A DNA stretch of 64,000 nt, taken from assembly GCF_002980525.1 (NCBI RefSeq), contig NZ_PVBQ01000011.1, positions 62,001 through 126,000 on the forward strand. The letters are read 5' to 3'. Under the pieces are notes generated by a model that saw nothing but the letters and a program-made list of their open reading frames with translations, was not told the origin of the DNA and did not search any database. The stretch comes from Sphingobacterium haloxyli. Its GTDB lineage: Bacteria > Bacteroidota > Bacteroidia > Sphingobacteriales > Sphingobacteriaceae. The position numbers and the translations under genes are program-made. Below, one piece after another: positions 17,810 to 26,458 of the stretch; the first letter of the stretch is position 1, and each line of letters opens with the position of its first letter.

Positions 17810-20608
17810 TTATAAGTCAAATTTCAATCCTAAGTTAAAACGCGGACGGTAATATTCCAATTGCATCATGCGTTCTTTGCTCCCTTGGTAGTAGCGTAGG
17901 GGCTGGTTGGTTAAGTTGTTGGCTTCACCGAAGATCCGGAACTGCCCTGTAATTTTATAGGATGCGTTAGCGTCTAGGAAGAACTGACGGTCGTAGTATG
18001 CATCGTAGAACGAAGATTCCGCGATTTCATCCAAGTACGCTGCGGTATAGTTTGCTGATACCCTTGCCGAGAATTTGCTGTTTTCCCATGATAAGGAACC
18101 GTTCAGCATGTGTGGAGCAGTCCTTGGTAAACCTAGTCCTTCGCGTTCCTCACCGTCTTCATTGGTGATGCCTTTCGCTACCGAATGGGTGTAGGTGTAG
18201 TTTGCGTAGATGCCAAAGCCTTTTAGGAATTTTCCGGGAAGGAAGTCCAATTGACGTTGAAAAGCAACCTCCGCACCGTAAACATCTACTTTATCTCCAT
18301 TGCGGTGTTGTAAGAATGACCACTGTCCAGTGTCGCCTTCGGGGATGGGGTTACTTACGTGGGGGAAGTCTGCTGCGAATTTCTCGCGACTATAGTTCGG
18401 GTCGTTGTAAGTATAGATAAAGTTGCTCAGGTTTTTGTAGAAGAGACCGCCGGAAACCAGACCGATGTTTTGGAAATAATTTTCCAGCATCAAATCGAAG
18501 TTGGTCGCGTAAGTTGCTTTCAAATCCGGATTACCGGCGATAATTTCACCATCGCCGGGGATGGAACTCACAAAAGGGGCCAGCGCATAGTAATTCGGGC
18601 GGGCTAAGCTGGTGGTTACCGCCGCGCGGATGATGAAATCTTTAGTTACATCGTGACGCAGTGTCAAGCTGGGTAGCACATTGATGTAATCATTCTTGTT
18701 GTTGATTTCACCGAGCAACTCTTCCTCATCCTGTACGTAGTTACCAGTGTAGTTGATCTTAGTGTATTCCATACGGGCACCGACGATCATGGATGTTTTC
18801 TCGGTGAAGTTCTGATCCCAACGAACATAACCTGCGTATATCTGCTCCTTTGCACGGTAGTTCTCTGCTAGGTATTCATCCGGAACGGTTTCCTGCTCAA
18901 ACAAGGACGTGTTGTGAAGATCCAGCTCACCGAGGAATTTTTTATCGACGAAATTGCCCGGATTATATCGACCTCCCTGTGCAAAGGTAAGATTTGACCA
19001 ATCTTCCATTGGTAAAGTGTTCATCCCTCCGAAATCTTCAGTTGGGGTATAAGAGTAGAAAATGTTATCTCTTTTCTTGTTTTTGAGACGTATCCGCGCA
19101 CCGAAGCGGAATCTGCCTTTTTGATCGGCGATGACACTTAAAGGTACCCGGAAATTGATTTTCGCGCCAAGCTCATCTTCTTCTGTATAGTCTTGATTAT
19201 CGGTTAACTCACGGAAGCCGAATTGTGAATAATCGTGGTAGGTATCTGCAATGAAAGGCATGCGTGGGTCGGATAGATCTTGGTTGAGGACTACACCACC
19301 TTGATCATATTCAATATAGCGCTCATTCGGACGAACTTCCGAAGCTTTGGAGTAAGAAGCGGCCCAATCCATGTCGAATTTAGGGCTCAAAAGGTGCTCA
19401 CCGCGTAGGGAAAAGTTCAGTACTTTTTGACGCTCCAAACGGGTGTTTTTATTGCTATTGTCGCCAATACCGCCTTTTGTTTGCCGGCGAATATCGCCCA
19501 CATAAGCCTGCTCGTCTTCATCCCACTCTATTCCTCTATAACGCGCACGGTAGCGGTTCTCGCGATCGTCGCGCCAGTTATATATCGCATTTAACTCCAA
19601 GCGATTTCTGGAGTTAAATTCGTAATCGGTAGCCAAAGAGAAACTGCGGCGGATACGCTGTACATCGTATTTACGGATATCCATTTCTTCCATGAAGATT
19701 CTTCCACCATCTTCTTCCCAAGCAGCCTCGATGTTATCCGAACCGAAATTTTGAGTTTGGATGGTACCACTTAATACGATGCCGAGTTTGTTATCCGCGA
19801 ATCGGTTACCGTACACCAGCGAGCCATTGTAAATGCCCTGTTCGCGGATGGGCATGTATCCACCGCCTAAGGTAGCGGAGATACGCTGCTTGTTTGGTAC
19901 CGCGCGGGTAATCAAGTTGACCGAACCACCGATTGCGTCCGCGTCCATATCCGGGGTTAGGGTTTTATTGACCTCAATGGTGGAGATCATGTCCGACGGA
20001 ATCAAATCCATCTGTACGTTCCGATTATCGCCTTCGGCTGATGGAATACGGTCGCCATTCAGGGTTACGGAGTTCAGCTCAGGTGATAGACCGCGTATGA
20101 TGATGTTGCGTGCTTCCCCTTGGTCGTTTTGCATGGTAATACCAGGGACACGTTTCAATGCATCACCGATATTCTGGTCAGGAAAACGGCCCACTTGATC
20201 GCTCGAGATGATGTTGGTGATATTGCCGTTATTTTTCTGCTGGTTTAAGGCTCTGGCCTGTCCCTTGGCGATATCCCCCATGACGCTGACTTCCCCGATG
20301 GTCTGACTGGAGGGAGATAGCAAAACTCTCAGCTGTTCTTGTTTACCATTTACGGAGATCTGTTGAGTATAGGCTTGATAGCCCATATAATTGATGTTCA
20401 GGGTATAGGTTCCTGCGGGAACATTTAGGAACTCAAAATCTCCCGTGACGTCCGATACGGTATAACGGTTCCCGGGTTCTAGCCTTAACGTTGCTCCGGG
20501 CAACGAAAAGGCGTCGTTGCTGTCTAATACTTTGCCCTTTAGGATGCTGGTTTGCGCAAAGCTGACAGAACAGCAAAGAAAGAATAAAATAGTGTAAAAT
20601 AATTTCAT
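17810..20608 (-). CDS. TonB-dependent receptor (second of the locus)
   Basis: Starting at the ATG at 20608 gives MKLFYTILFFLCCSVSFAQ, a clean signal peptide; an in-frame start nine codons upstream would spoil it. The 932-residue protein has a carboxypeptidase-regulatory-like domain (about 20-100), a plug with DQVGRFPDQNIGDALKRVPG and IIIRGLSPELNSVTLNGDR, and a barrel ending RPRFNLGLKFDL. The plug motifs are those of the receptor group often called TonB-Xanth-Caul. It heads the run with acid phosphatase and phytase, so a phytate-derived or phosphorylated ligand is a reasonable guess. No SusD gene is present. Confidence 0.92.
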   Translation of the reverse strand: MKLFYTILFFLCCSVSFAQTSILKGKVLDSNDAFSLPGATLRLEPGNRYTVSDVTGDFEFLNVPAGTYTLNINYMGYQAYTQQISVNGKQEQLRVLLSPSSQTIGEVSVMGDIAKGQARALNQQKNNGNITNIISSDQVGRFPDQNIGDALKRVPGITMQNDQGEARNIIIRGLSPELNSVTLNGDRIPSAEGDNRNVQMDLIPSDMISTIEVNKTLTPDMDADAIGGSVNLITRAVPNKQRISATLGGGYMPIREQGIYNGSLVYGNRFADNKLGIVLSGTIQTQNFGSDNIEAAWEEDGGRIFMEEMDIRKYDVQRIRRSFSLATDYEFNSRNRLELNAIYNWRDDRENRYRARYRGIEWDEDEQAYVGDIRRQTKGGIGDNSNKNTRLERQKVLNFSLRGEHLLSPKFDMDWAASYSKASEVRPNERYIEYDQGGVVLNQDLSDPRMPFIADTYHDYSQFGFRELTDNQDYTEEDELGAKINFRVPLSVIADQKGRFRFGARIRLKNKKRDNIFYSYTPTEDFGGMNTLPMEDWSNLTFAQGGRYNPGNFVDKKFLGELDLHNTSLFEQETVPDEYLAENYRAKEQIYAGYVRWDQNFTEKTSMIVGARMEYTKINYTGNYVQDEEELLGEINNKNDYINVLPSLTLRHDVTKDFIIRAAVTTSLARPNYYALAPFVSSIPGDGEIIAGNPDLKATYATNFDLMLENYFQNIGLVSGGLFYKNLSNFIYTYNDPNYSREKFAADFPHVSNPIPEGDTGQWSFLQHRNGDKVDVYGAEVAFQRQLDFLPGKFLKGFGIYANYTYTHSVAKGITNEDGEEREGLGLPRTAPHMLNGSLSWENSKFSARVSANYTAAYLDEIAESSFYDAYYDRQFFLDANASYKITGQFRIFGEANNLTNQPLRYYQGSKERMMQLEYYRPRFNLGLKFDL

Positions 20609-20651
20609 AAGAATTTTTTGATATATTGTATACAACGTTCAATGAATACTT

Positions 20652-20675
20652 CGGCAAAGGTCAAAGACCTTGCCG
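20652..20675. promoter_or_regulatory. Inverted repeat upstream of the second receptor gene
   Basis: CGGCAAAGGTC at 20652-20662 and GACCTTGCCG at 20666-20675 are complementary apart from one extra A, with a 3-base spacer. The repeat lies 44 bases before the receptor start, between it and the TPR/LuxR-type regulator. It could be an operator or a leader hairpin. Confidence 0.5.
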
Positions 20676-20853
20676 GCAATCCCAATTTTCTGCCGTAAAC
20701 AAAACATTAACACCGGCTTTTCGACCATATACGACACAGCAACATTTCGTTTTTTGTTTATGTATTTTGTTGTTTATTAGCTATTTGTGGTGTTTTTGGG
20801 TAGCCATTAAGTTTTTATGAAGTGTATATTAAGTTATCCTTAATAAGGAAGGA

Positions 20854-22476
20854 TTAAAGTTGTTGAATAAATATGCCTAAGCTCTTTCCCTCCGGAAGAG
20901 CGAGTTTCTTTCTGAGTCGATATCGTGCGATGCGAAGACTGTCTTGTGATATGCCTAGTAGGGTCGATATATCCGAGGAACTCAAATTCATTTTTAATAA
21001 CGCTGCCAATCGGAGGTCGGCGGAACTCAATTTACTACAATGCGCTTTTAATCCGTCGAAGAAGTGTTCATGGACACGCTCAAATACAACACGGAAGTCC
21101 TCCCAGTTTTTGTCTTGGTTGTGATTGAGTTGGAGCAGGTTCAATACCTGTTTTAATTCTTTGCGTTGATCTCTTTTGTCGCTTTTAACGATTGCCTCCA
21201 ATTTGTCCTTAAGTTCTTCGAGCAGTTGGTTTTTTTGAACGAGATGGAGGGTATGGCTTGTTAGTTCCTTGCTTTTGAGTTCTAGTTCATTTCGAAGGTT
21301 TTCAGCTTTTAATTGCTTATTATGGAGCTCCGTCTCCATGGCTATCTTCTGTGTTTCGTAGAGTTTTTGGTTTTGTTCGTGAAGCTTGTGGTCATTAACG
21401 ATTTTTAATCGTTGTCGGCTGATAACACTGAGTCCTAAGAAAAGCAGCAGCAATACAATTGCTGCTCCAAACAGTAGCATCGTAAAGTGGACTCCACGTT
21501 CCCGCTTGTATTGGGTAATAGCGTCTTCTTTCTGTTCAAGTTCAAATAAAGTCTGAAGTATGGTTAATTGTTTTGCGTTATCTTCAGAGAACATGTCGGC
21601 ATGGATATTTCTTCCAGCTTCACTATAATGGTAGGCACTATCGTATTGCCCCATCAAGGAAAATATTTTAGCGAGGTCACGATAGGCGCTGGCCAGCTGG
21701 TAGTGTTCATTCATCTGTTTGGCCAAGGAAATTGCCTGGCGCGTGTAACCAAGTGCCGTGCTGTATTCTCCTGTTTTTCGGTAAATATCCCCCATATTAT
21801 TGGTTATTTCGATATGCAGGATTTTGTCGTCTGTTTTTTTACTGATTTCCAGTGCTTTGCTGAAATATAGGCGTGCCGAGTCAAGCTGAAACTTATCCTC
21901 GTAAATGCTGCCAATGTTCTCATAAATTTTGGCAGCGAGTGCCCAGTTGCCTTGTTCACCGAGTTGTGCGAGTGCTAAATACTGATAACGTTTAGCTTCT
22001 TCTAGATTTCCGTTTTTCTCATGAACCTGTCCAATGTGCGCCAGAGCATCTGCGATACCTTCTTTTGTGCCTGCCGATGTGTATAATGCATGTCCTTGTT
22101 CAAAGGCCTTTAGGGCCGATGGATATTGCTTGTGATGAAAGTTGGTTTCGCCGATTTTAATCCATATCGCTGCTAGTTCTGGTATGTGGCTGTGTTTTCT
22201 GAATATGGATTCTGCCCTGTAAAAATTATCCAGTGCCTGGAGATAAGCTGCTTGAAAATAGTATAATTCGCCCATCTGCCCATAGCAGACGGCTATTTCG
22301 TAGTTGTCAAGCGCTTCGTGTAAAGTTCGTCTTATCTGCTTAAACGCTACATCCGGGTTTTCACGCATGGATTCCTGCGTGAGAGGAGCATAGAACGTGT
22401 GTTTTTGAGCCACTAGGACATTGTTCACGCACATCAGGAACAAGGAAAGAAATAAGTACCTAGATAATATTATCAT
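20854..22476 (-). CDS. TPR-containing membrane-anchored regulator with LuxR-type HTH
   Basis: The 540-residue protein has an N-terminal signal or anchor segment (about 1-23). At least six tetratricopeptide-like repeats follow (GQMGELYYFQAAYLQALDNF, YENIGSIYEDKFQLDSARLY, MGDIYRKTGEYSTALGYTRQ). Then come a transmembrane helix (about 328-350), a coiled coil and a C-terminal helix-turn-helix (LSSSDISTLLGISQDSLRIA). This architecture is common in Bacteroidetes beside transport loci. It probably senses something outside the cytoplasm and controls the adjacent receptor run; the target is inferred from position. Confidence 0.75.
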   Translation of the reverse strand: MIILSRYLFLSLFLMCVNNVLVAQKHTFYAPLTQESMRENPDVAFKQIRRTLHEALDNYEIAVCYGQMGELYYFQAAYLQALDNFYRAESIFRKHSHIPELAAIWIKIGETNFHHKQYPSALKAFEQGHALYTSAGTKEGIADALAHIGQVHEKNGNLEEAKRYQYLALAQLGEQGNWALAAKIYENIGSIYEDKFQLDSARLYFSKALEISKKTDDKILHIEITNNMGDIYRKTGEYSTALGYTRQAISLAKQMNEHYQLASAYRDLAKIFSLMGQYDSAYHYSEAGRNIHADMFSEDNAKQLTILQTLFELEQKEDAITQYKRERGVHFTMLLFGAAIVLLLLFLGLSVISRQRLKIVNDHKLHEQNQKLYETQKIAMETELHNKQLKAENLRNELELKSKELTSHTLHLVQKNQLLEELKDKLEAIVKSDKRDQRKELKQVLNLLQLNHNQDKNWEDFRVVFERVHEHFFDGLKAHCSKLSSADLRLAALLKMNLSSSDISTLLGISQDSLRIARYRLRKKLALPEGKSLGIFIQQL

Positions 22477-22615
22477 ATCAAATTATTGCCCTGCTCAGTT
22501 TGAGCTATAAGTTTAAATATAAGATGTTAATATGATTTTAGTGTTATGTGGATATTAATTTAATATTTAGTAGTGTTAACTGCGGAAACTGTGCTGTTTT
22601 TTAGTTGCTCTTCGT

Positions 22616-22623
22616 TATATTTG
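22616..22623 (+). promoter_or_regulatory. -7 box of the argD operon
   Basis: TATATTTG matches TAnnTTTG and ends 20 bases before the argD ATG, which predicts a leader of only about 15 bases. No convincing -33 box was seen. Confidence 0.45.
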
Positions 22624-22643
22624 TTAGCAATTATTTAATTTAC

Positions 22644-23780
22644 ATGGATTTATTTAATGTTTACCCCATAAACCCTATTAACATAGTAAGAGCAAAAGGG
22701 TCTAGTGTATGGGACGCAGCAGGCACCGAATACCTCGACCTGTATGGTGGACACGCTGTGATTTCGATCGGACATAGCCATCCGCACTATGTTGAAGCGC
22801 TCACGGCGCAATTGAATAAAATCGGATTCTATTCAAATTCTGTAGAGATTCCATTACAGAAACAGCTGGCGCACAAGCTGGGTGAGATGTCGGGCAAAGA
22901 TGATTATGCGTTATTTCTTTGTAATTCGGGCGCCGAAGCGAATGAAAATGCCTTGAAATTGGCATCTTTCCATAATGGTCGAAAAAAAATTATAGCTTTC
23001 ACCAACTCTTTTCACGGACGTACTTCTTTGGCGGTGGCTACGACGGATAACCCTGCTATTGTAGCTCCCGTAAATCAGACAGAAAATGTAGTGTTTTTGC
23101 CTTTCAATGACGAAGAGGCATTAACCGGTGCTTTCCAAAACTTCGGAGACGAAATAGCTGCTGTCATTATAGAGGGTATACAAGGTGTGGGGGGGATACG
23201 GGAGGCGTCGATTGCTTTTCTTCGGTTAATTCGTTCACTTTGCGATCAGTATGGAACTGTATTTATTGCAGATGCAGTACAATGCGGCTACGGCCGTACA
23301 GGTGATTTTTATTCGCAGGATTACGCGGGTGTAGACGCAGATATTTATTCGATGGCAAAAGGGATGGGCAATGGGTTCCCGATTGGTGCAATCAGTATAT
23401 CACCTAAATTCAAAGCATCTTTTGGTATGCTGGGAACCACTTTTGGGGGAAACCATCTTGCTTGTGCTGCGGCAATTGCTGTATTAAATGTTATAAAAGA
23501 GGAAGACTTACTGACAAATACCCAAAGTGTTGGGGACTATCTACTTACGGAATTGAAGAAATTTGACCGGGTAAAAGAGGTGAGAGGAAGAGGATTGATG
23601 ATTGGTATTGTATTACCAGAGGAATTAGTAAGCGTTAAAAGGGATTTGTTGGTAAAGAATAGGATTTTCACCGGAGAGGCGAAACCTAATATTATTCGAA
23701 TTTTACCTGCTTTGAATATAACACGCGATATTGCAGATACTTTTTTGACTGCACTTGACGAGAGATTGAAGGCAGTTTAA
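22644..23780 (+). CDS. argD: N-acyl(succinyl/acetyl)ornithine aminotransferase
   Basis: This is a class III PLP-dependent aminotransferase of 378 residues. The ATG at 22644 (MDLFNVYPINPINIVRAKGS) was chosen because a start 13 codons upstream would lie before the likely transcription start. Motifs are LFLCNSGAEANENALKLA, the PLP-binding IADAVQCGYGRTG and the Schiff-base Lys239 in SMAKGMGNGFPIG. It makes N-acylornithine from the acylglutamate semialdehyde. It heads argD-argF'-argB-proC-argE. Given the ArgF' type, the succinyl derivative is the likely substrate. Confidence 0.93.
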   Translation: MDLFNVYPINPINIVRAKGSSVWDAAGTEYLDLYGGHAVISIGHSHPHYVEALTAQLNKIGFYSNSVEIPLQKQLAHKLGEMSGKDDYALFLCNSGAEANENALKLASFHNGRKKIIAFTNSFHGRTSLAVATTDNPAIVAPVNQTENVVFLPFNDEEALTGAFQNFGDEIAAVIIEGIQGVGGIREASIAFLRLIRSLCDQYGTVFIADAVQCGYGRTGDFYSQDYAGVDADIYSMAKGMGNGFPIGAISISPKFKASFGMLGTTFGGNHLACAAAIAVLNVIKEEDLLTNTQSVGDYLLTELKKFDRVKEVRGRGLMIGIVLPEELVSVKRDLLVKNRIFTGEAKPNIIRILPALNITRDIADTFLTALDERLKAV

Positions 23781-23802
23781 TCGGGTAAGCAAAATATTAA
23801 CC

Positions 23803-23829
23803 GTCATTTCGACTATCGAGAGAAATGGC
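23803..23829. repeat. Small palindromic element between argD and argF'
   Basis: GTCATTTC at 23803-23810 pairs with GAAATGGC at 23822-23829, with one G-T pair. The core resembles the GTCATTTCGAC...GAGAAAT palindromes dispersed in Bacteroidetes intergenic regions. A T-rich stretch follows (23831-23846), so it may also attenuate transcription within the operon. Confidence 0.5.
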
Positions 23830-23856
23830 CTTATTTTTTATTTTTTACGTGGAAAG

Positions 23857-24822
23857 ATGGAGAATTTTTTTTCAGTTGCTGATGTTGACGATTTAGATCA
23901 GGTCGTGCAAGAAGCTTTATCGCTCAAGGCCAATCCGTATAGTTGGCGGGAATTAGGAAAGAACAAAACATTGGGTTTAGTATTTTTGAACCCGAGTTTG
24001 CGTACGCGTTTGAGTACGCAAAAGGCGGCAATGAGTCTCGGTATGGACGTCATGGTAATCAATATGGATAAGGAAGGCTGGGCATTGGAAACCCAGGATG
24101 GTGTTATCATGAACGGAACAACAGTGGAACATGTCCGGGAGGCCGCTGCTGTGATGGGTGAATATTGTGATATTTTAGGCCTACGTTCTTTCCCCAGTTT
24201 GAAAGATAAAGTAGCGGATTATACCGAGGAATTGTTTAATAAATTTGTGAAATTTTGTGGGGTTCCGGTTGTTTCCCTAGAAAGCGCTACGCGTCATCCT
24301 TTACAAAGTTTAACCGATTTAATTACCATTACGGAACATAAAAAGGTGGCCAGACCCAAAGTGGTGCTAGCTTGGGCACCTCACGTCAAAGCGTTGCCTC
24401 AAGCCGTTCCGAATTCCTTTTCTGAATGGATGTGCGAGGCACAGAAACAAGGTCTAGTTGATTTTACCGTTGCTCATCCTACCGGATATGAATTGAAGGA
24501 AGAGTTTACAACAGGAGCGCGTATAGTTAGCGATCTGGATGATGCTTTGGCAGAAGCTGATTTTGTCTATGTGAAAAATTGGTCATCTTATCACGATTAT
24601 GGACAGGTTTATCCGTTGGAGGGAGATTGGCTGATGACCAACAAGAAATTAGCCTTGACAAACGATGCAAGGGTAATGCACTGCTTGCCTGTGCGACGAG
24701 ATTTAGAACTGTCGTCGGAAATTCTCGATGGACCCAATTCTTTAGTCGTTAAGGAAGCAGGCAATCGTGTTTGGGCGGCCCAGGTGGTGTTAAAACGTAT
24801 ATTGGAAAGTTTAAAAAAGTAA
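23857..24822 (+). CDS. argF': N-succinylornithine carbamoyltransferase
   Basis: The 321-residue transcarbamylase has the carbamoyl phosphate motif SLRTR at 47-51 and HCLPVRRD near residue 275. It is most like the Bacteroidetes acylornithine transcarbamylases rather than ordinary ArgF. From memory of published work, Glu92 defines the acetylornithine enzyme of Xanthomonas and Pro90 the succinylornithine enzyme of Bacteroides fragilis; Ser, Pro or Val there gives succinyl specificity. This protein has Val90 in NGTTVEHV. The reaction gives N-succinylcitrulline. It lies between argD and argB. Confidence 0.9.
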   Translation: MENFFSVADVDDLDQVVQEALSLKANPYSWRELGKNKTLGLVFLNPSLRTRLSTQKAAMSLGMDVMVINMDKEGWALETQDGVIMNGTTVEHVREAAAVMGEYCDILGLRSFPSLKDKVADYTEELFNKFVKFCGVPVVSLESATRHPLQSLTDLITITEHKKVARPKVVLAWAPHVKALPQAVPNSFSEWMCEAQKQGLVDFTVAHPTGYELKEEFTTGARIVSDLDDALAEADFVYVKNWSSYHDYGQVYPLEGDWLMTNKKLALTNDARVMHCLPVRRDLELSSEILDGPNSLVVKEAGNRVWAAQVVLKRILESLKK

Positions 24823-24838
24823 AAGTGTTACGTTATCT

Positions 24839-25633
24839 ATGAATAGTGGGTTGCATATTATTAAAATTGGGGGAAATATCATTGATGACGACGCCCAGTT
24901 GCAGCGTTTCCTGGAGCAGTTTTCGGCTTTGCGTGGTAAAAAAATATTAGTCCACGGAGGTGGAAAGATAGCCACGCGAATTGCGGCAGATCTAGGTATT
25001 TCGGCAAAATTGGTCGATGGCCGACGCATTACGGATAAGCCTATGTTGGACGTCGCAACGATGGTGTATGCAGGATTAACCAATAAACACGTTGTTTCTT
25101 CCTTGCAAAAACTGGGATGCGATGCGCTAGGATTGTGTGGAGCAGACGGTAATACGATCAAAGCGATCAAGCGCCCAGTCAGAGAGATTGATTACGGATA
25201 TGTCGGAGATATCTTAGTAGACTCTGTTAACCCCCATAGTATAAAGAAGTTTTTAGAAGCAGGGTTTACACCTGTGTTTTCTGCTATTACCCATAATGGT
25301 TTAGGACAATTGCTAAATACCAATGCGGATACCATTGCCTCTGCACTAGCTGTTTCGTTAGCGAAGATATATGAAACGAAGTTAATTTACTGTTTTGAAA
25401 AAGATGGTGTATTGCGGGATGTTAACGATCCGGAATCTGTCATCCGATTAATCAAAGCAGATGAGTTCAAAAAACTTAAAGCGGCGAAGGTAATTTACGA
25501 AGGCATGATTCCGAAGTTGGAAAATGCCTTTGAGGCGCTTGGAAAAGGAGTGAAAAATGTATATATTGGTAACGCTCTAAACCTGTATAAATATCAACAG
25601 GGAGAATTTGGAACGTGTTTGTTATCGAAATAG
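24839..25633 (+). CDS. argB: N-acylglutamate kinase
   Basis: This is an amino acid kinase family protein of 264 residues. The N-terminal phosphate-binding stretch is HIIKIGGNIIDD, followed by KKILVHGGGKIATRIAADLG and the C-terminal NTNADTIASALAVSLA. It phosphorylates acylglutamate as the second step of arginine synthesis. It starts 16 bases after argF'. The succinylated substrate is inferred from its neighbour; the sequence alone cannot separate acetyl- from succinylglutamate. Confidence 0.92.
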   Translation: MNSGLHIIKIGGNIIDDDAQLQRFLEQFSALRGKKILVHGGGKIATRIAADLGISAKLVDGRRITDKPMLDVATMVYAGLTNKHVVSSLQKLGCDALGLCGADGNTIKAIKRPVREIDYGYVGDILVDSVNPHSIKKFLEAGFTPVFSAITHNGLGQLLNTNADTIASALAVSLAKIYETKLIYCFEKDGVLRDVNDPESVIRLIKADEFKKLKAAKVIYEGMIPKLENAFEALGKGVKNVYIGNALNLYKYQQGEFGTCLLSK

Positions 25634-25657
25634 AGTAACCGTCATGATTTATTTAAG

Positions 25658-26458
25658 ATGAGCAAAATAACGATAATCGGTAGTGGAAATATCGGACTTT
25701 CCCTTGCTAAAGGACTTGTGAAGTCGGGACAGTATATGCCTACTGATATAACGCTCACGCGAAGAAACATTGCTAATCTTCAAGAAGAAGCAGCGTTCGG
25801 TTTTCGGGTGGGCGATAACAATGCAGAGGCGGTTTTACATGCTGAAATAGTGGTGTTGGCAATCTTGCCTCAACAACTTCGTAACGTATTGGAAGAAATA
25901 AGGGGGACCGTCCATGTCAGTCAGATTATTGTTTCGGTAGTGTCGGGTGTAAGTTGTGCAGACATTAAACAGGTCCTGGGTTTAGACAAATTGGTCGTGC
26001 GTGCGATGCCCAATACAGCGATTGCTATTGGGCAGTCCATGACGTGTATCGCGACCGACACAGCTACGGATGGAGAAATAAAAGAAGTAGAGCGGTTGTT
26101 TGAATCAGTGGGTGCAGTGGTGGTCATTCAAGAAGATCTCATGACATCCGCGACAGCGCTTTGCGCATGCGGTATTGCTTTTTTTTTACGTGCTATTCGG
26201 GCAGCTTCACAGGGAGGGGTAGAAATAGGCTTCCACGCACATGATGCTTTAAAAATGGCTGTACAAACAGCTAAAGGTGCAGCAGATTTATTGTTGCAGA
26301 CGAAAAATCACCCAGAAGGAGAGATTGATAAAGTAACTTCGCCTAAAGGATGTACTATCGCGGGACTGAACGAGATGGAACACAACGGGTTTAGTTCGGC
26401 CTTCATCAAGGGCATCAAACTGTCCGCAGAAAAGGCAGGAGGCTTATATAGTGAGTGA
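25658..26458 (+). CDS. proC: Pyrroline-5-carboxylate reductase
   Basis: The 266-residue protein has an N-terminal Rossmann motif IGSGNIGLSLAKGL and the family motif VVRAMPNTAIAIGQSMTCIA. The C-terminal part ends in TSPKGCTIAGLNEMEHNGF, the usual dimerisation region signature. It makes proline from pyrroline-5-carboxylate. Its presence inside the arginine run links proline and arginine supply and is known from other Bacteroidetes. Its last 8 bases overlap argE. Confidence 0.93.
   Translation: MSKITIIGSGNIGLSLAKGLVKSGQYMPTDITLTRRNIANLQEEAAFGFRVGDNNAEAVLHAEIVVLAILPQQLRNVLEEIRGTVHVSQIIVSVVSGVSCADIKQVLGLDKLVVRAMPNTAIAIGQSMTCIATDTATDGEIKEVERLFESVGAVVVIQEDLMTSATALCACGIAFFLRAIRAASQGGVEIGFHAHDALKMAVQTAKGAADLLLQTKNHPEGEIDKVTSPKGCTIAGLNEMEHNGFSSAFIKGIKLSAEKAGGLYSE

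Noticed and set aside
9475..20608. A SusC/SusD polysaccharide utilisation locus
   Set aside because: Two TonB-dependent receptors are present but no SusD-like lipoprotein and no glycoside hydrolase; the enzymes are phosphatases.
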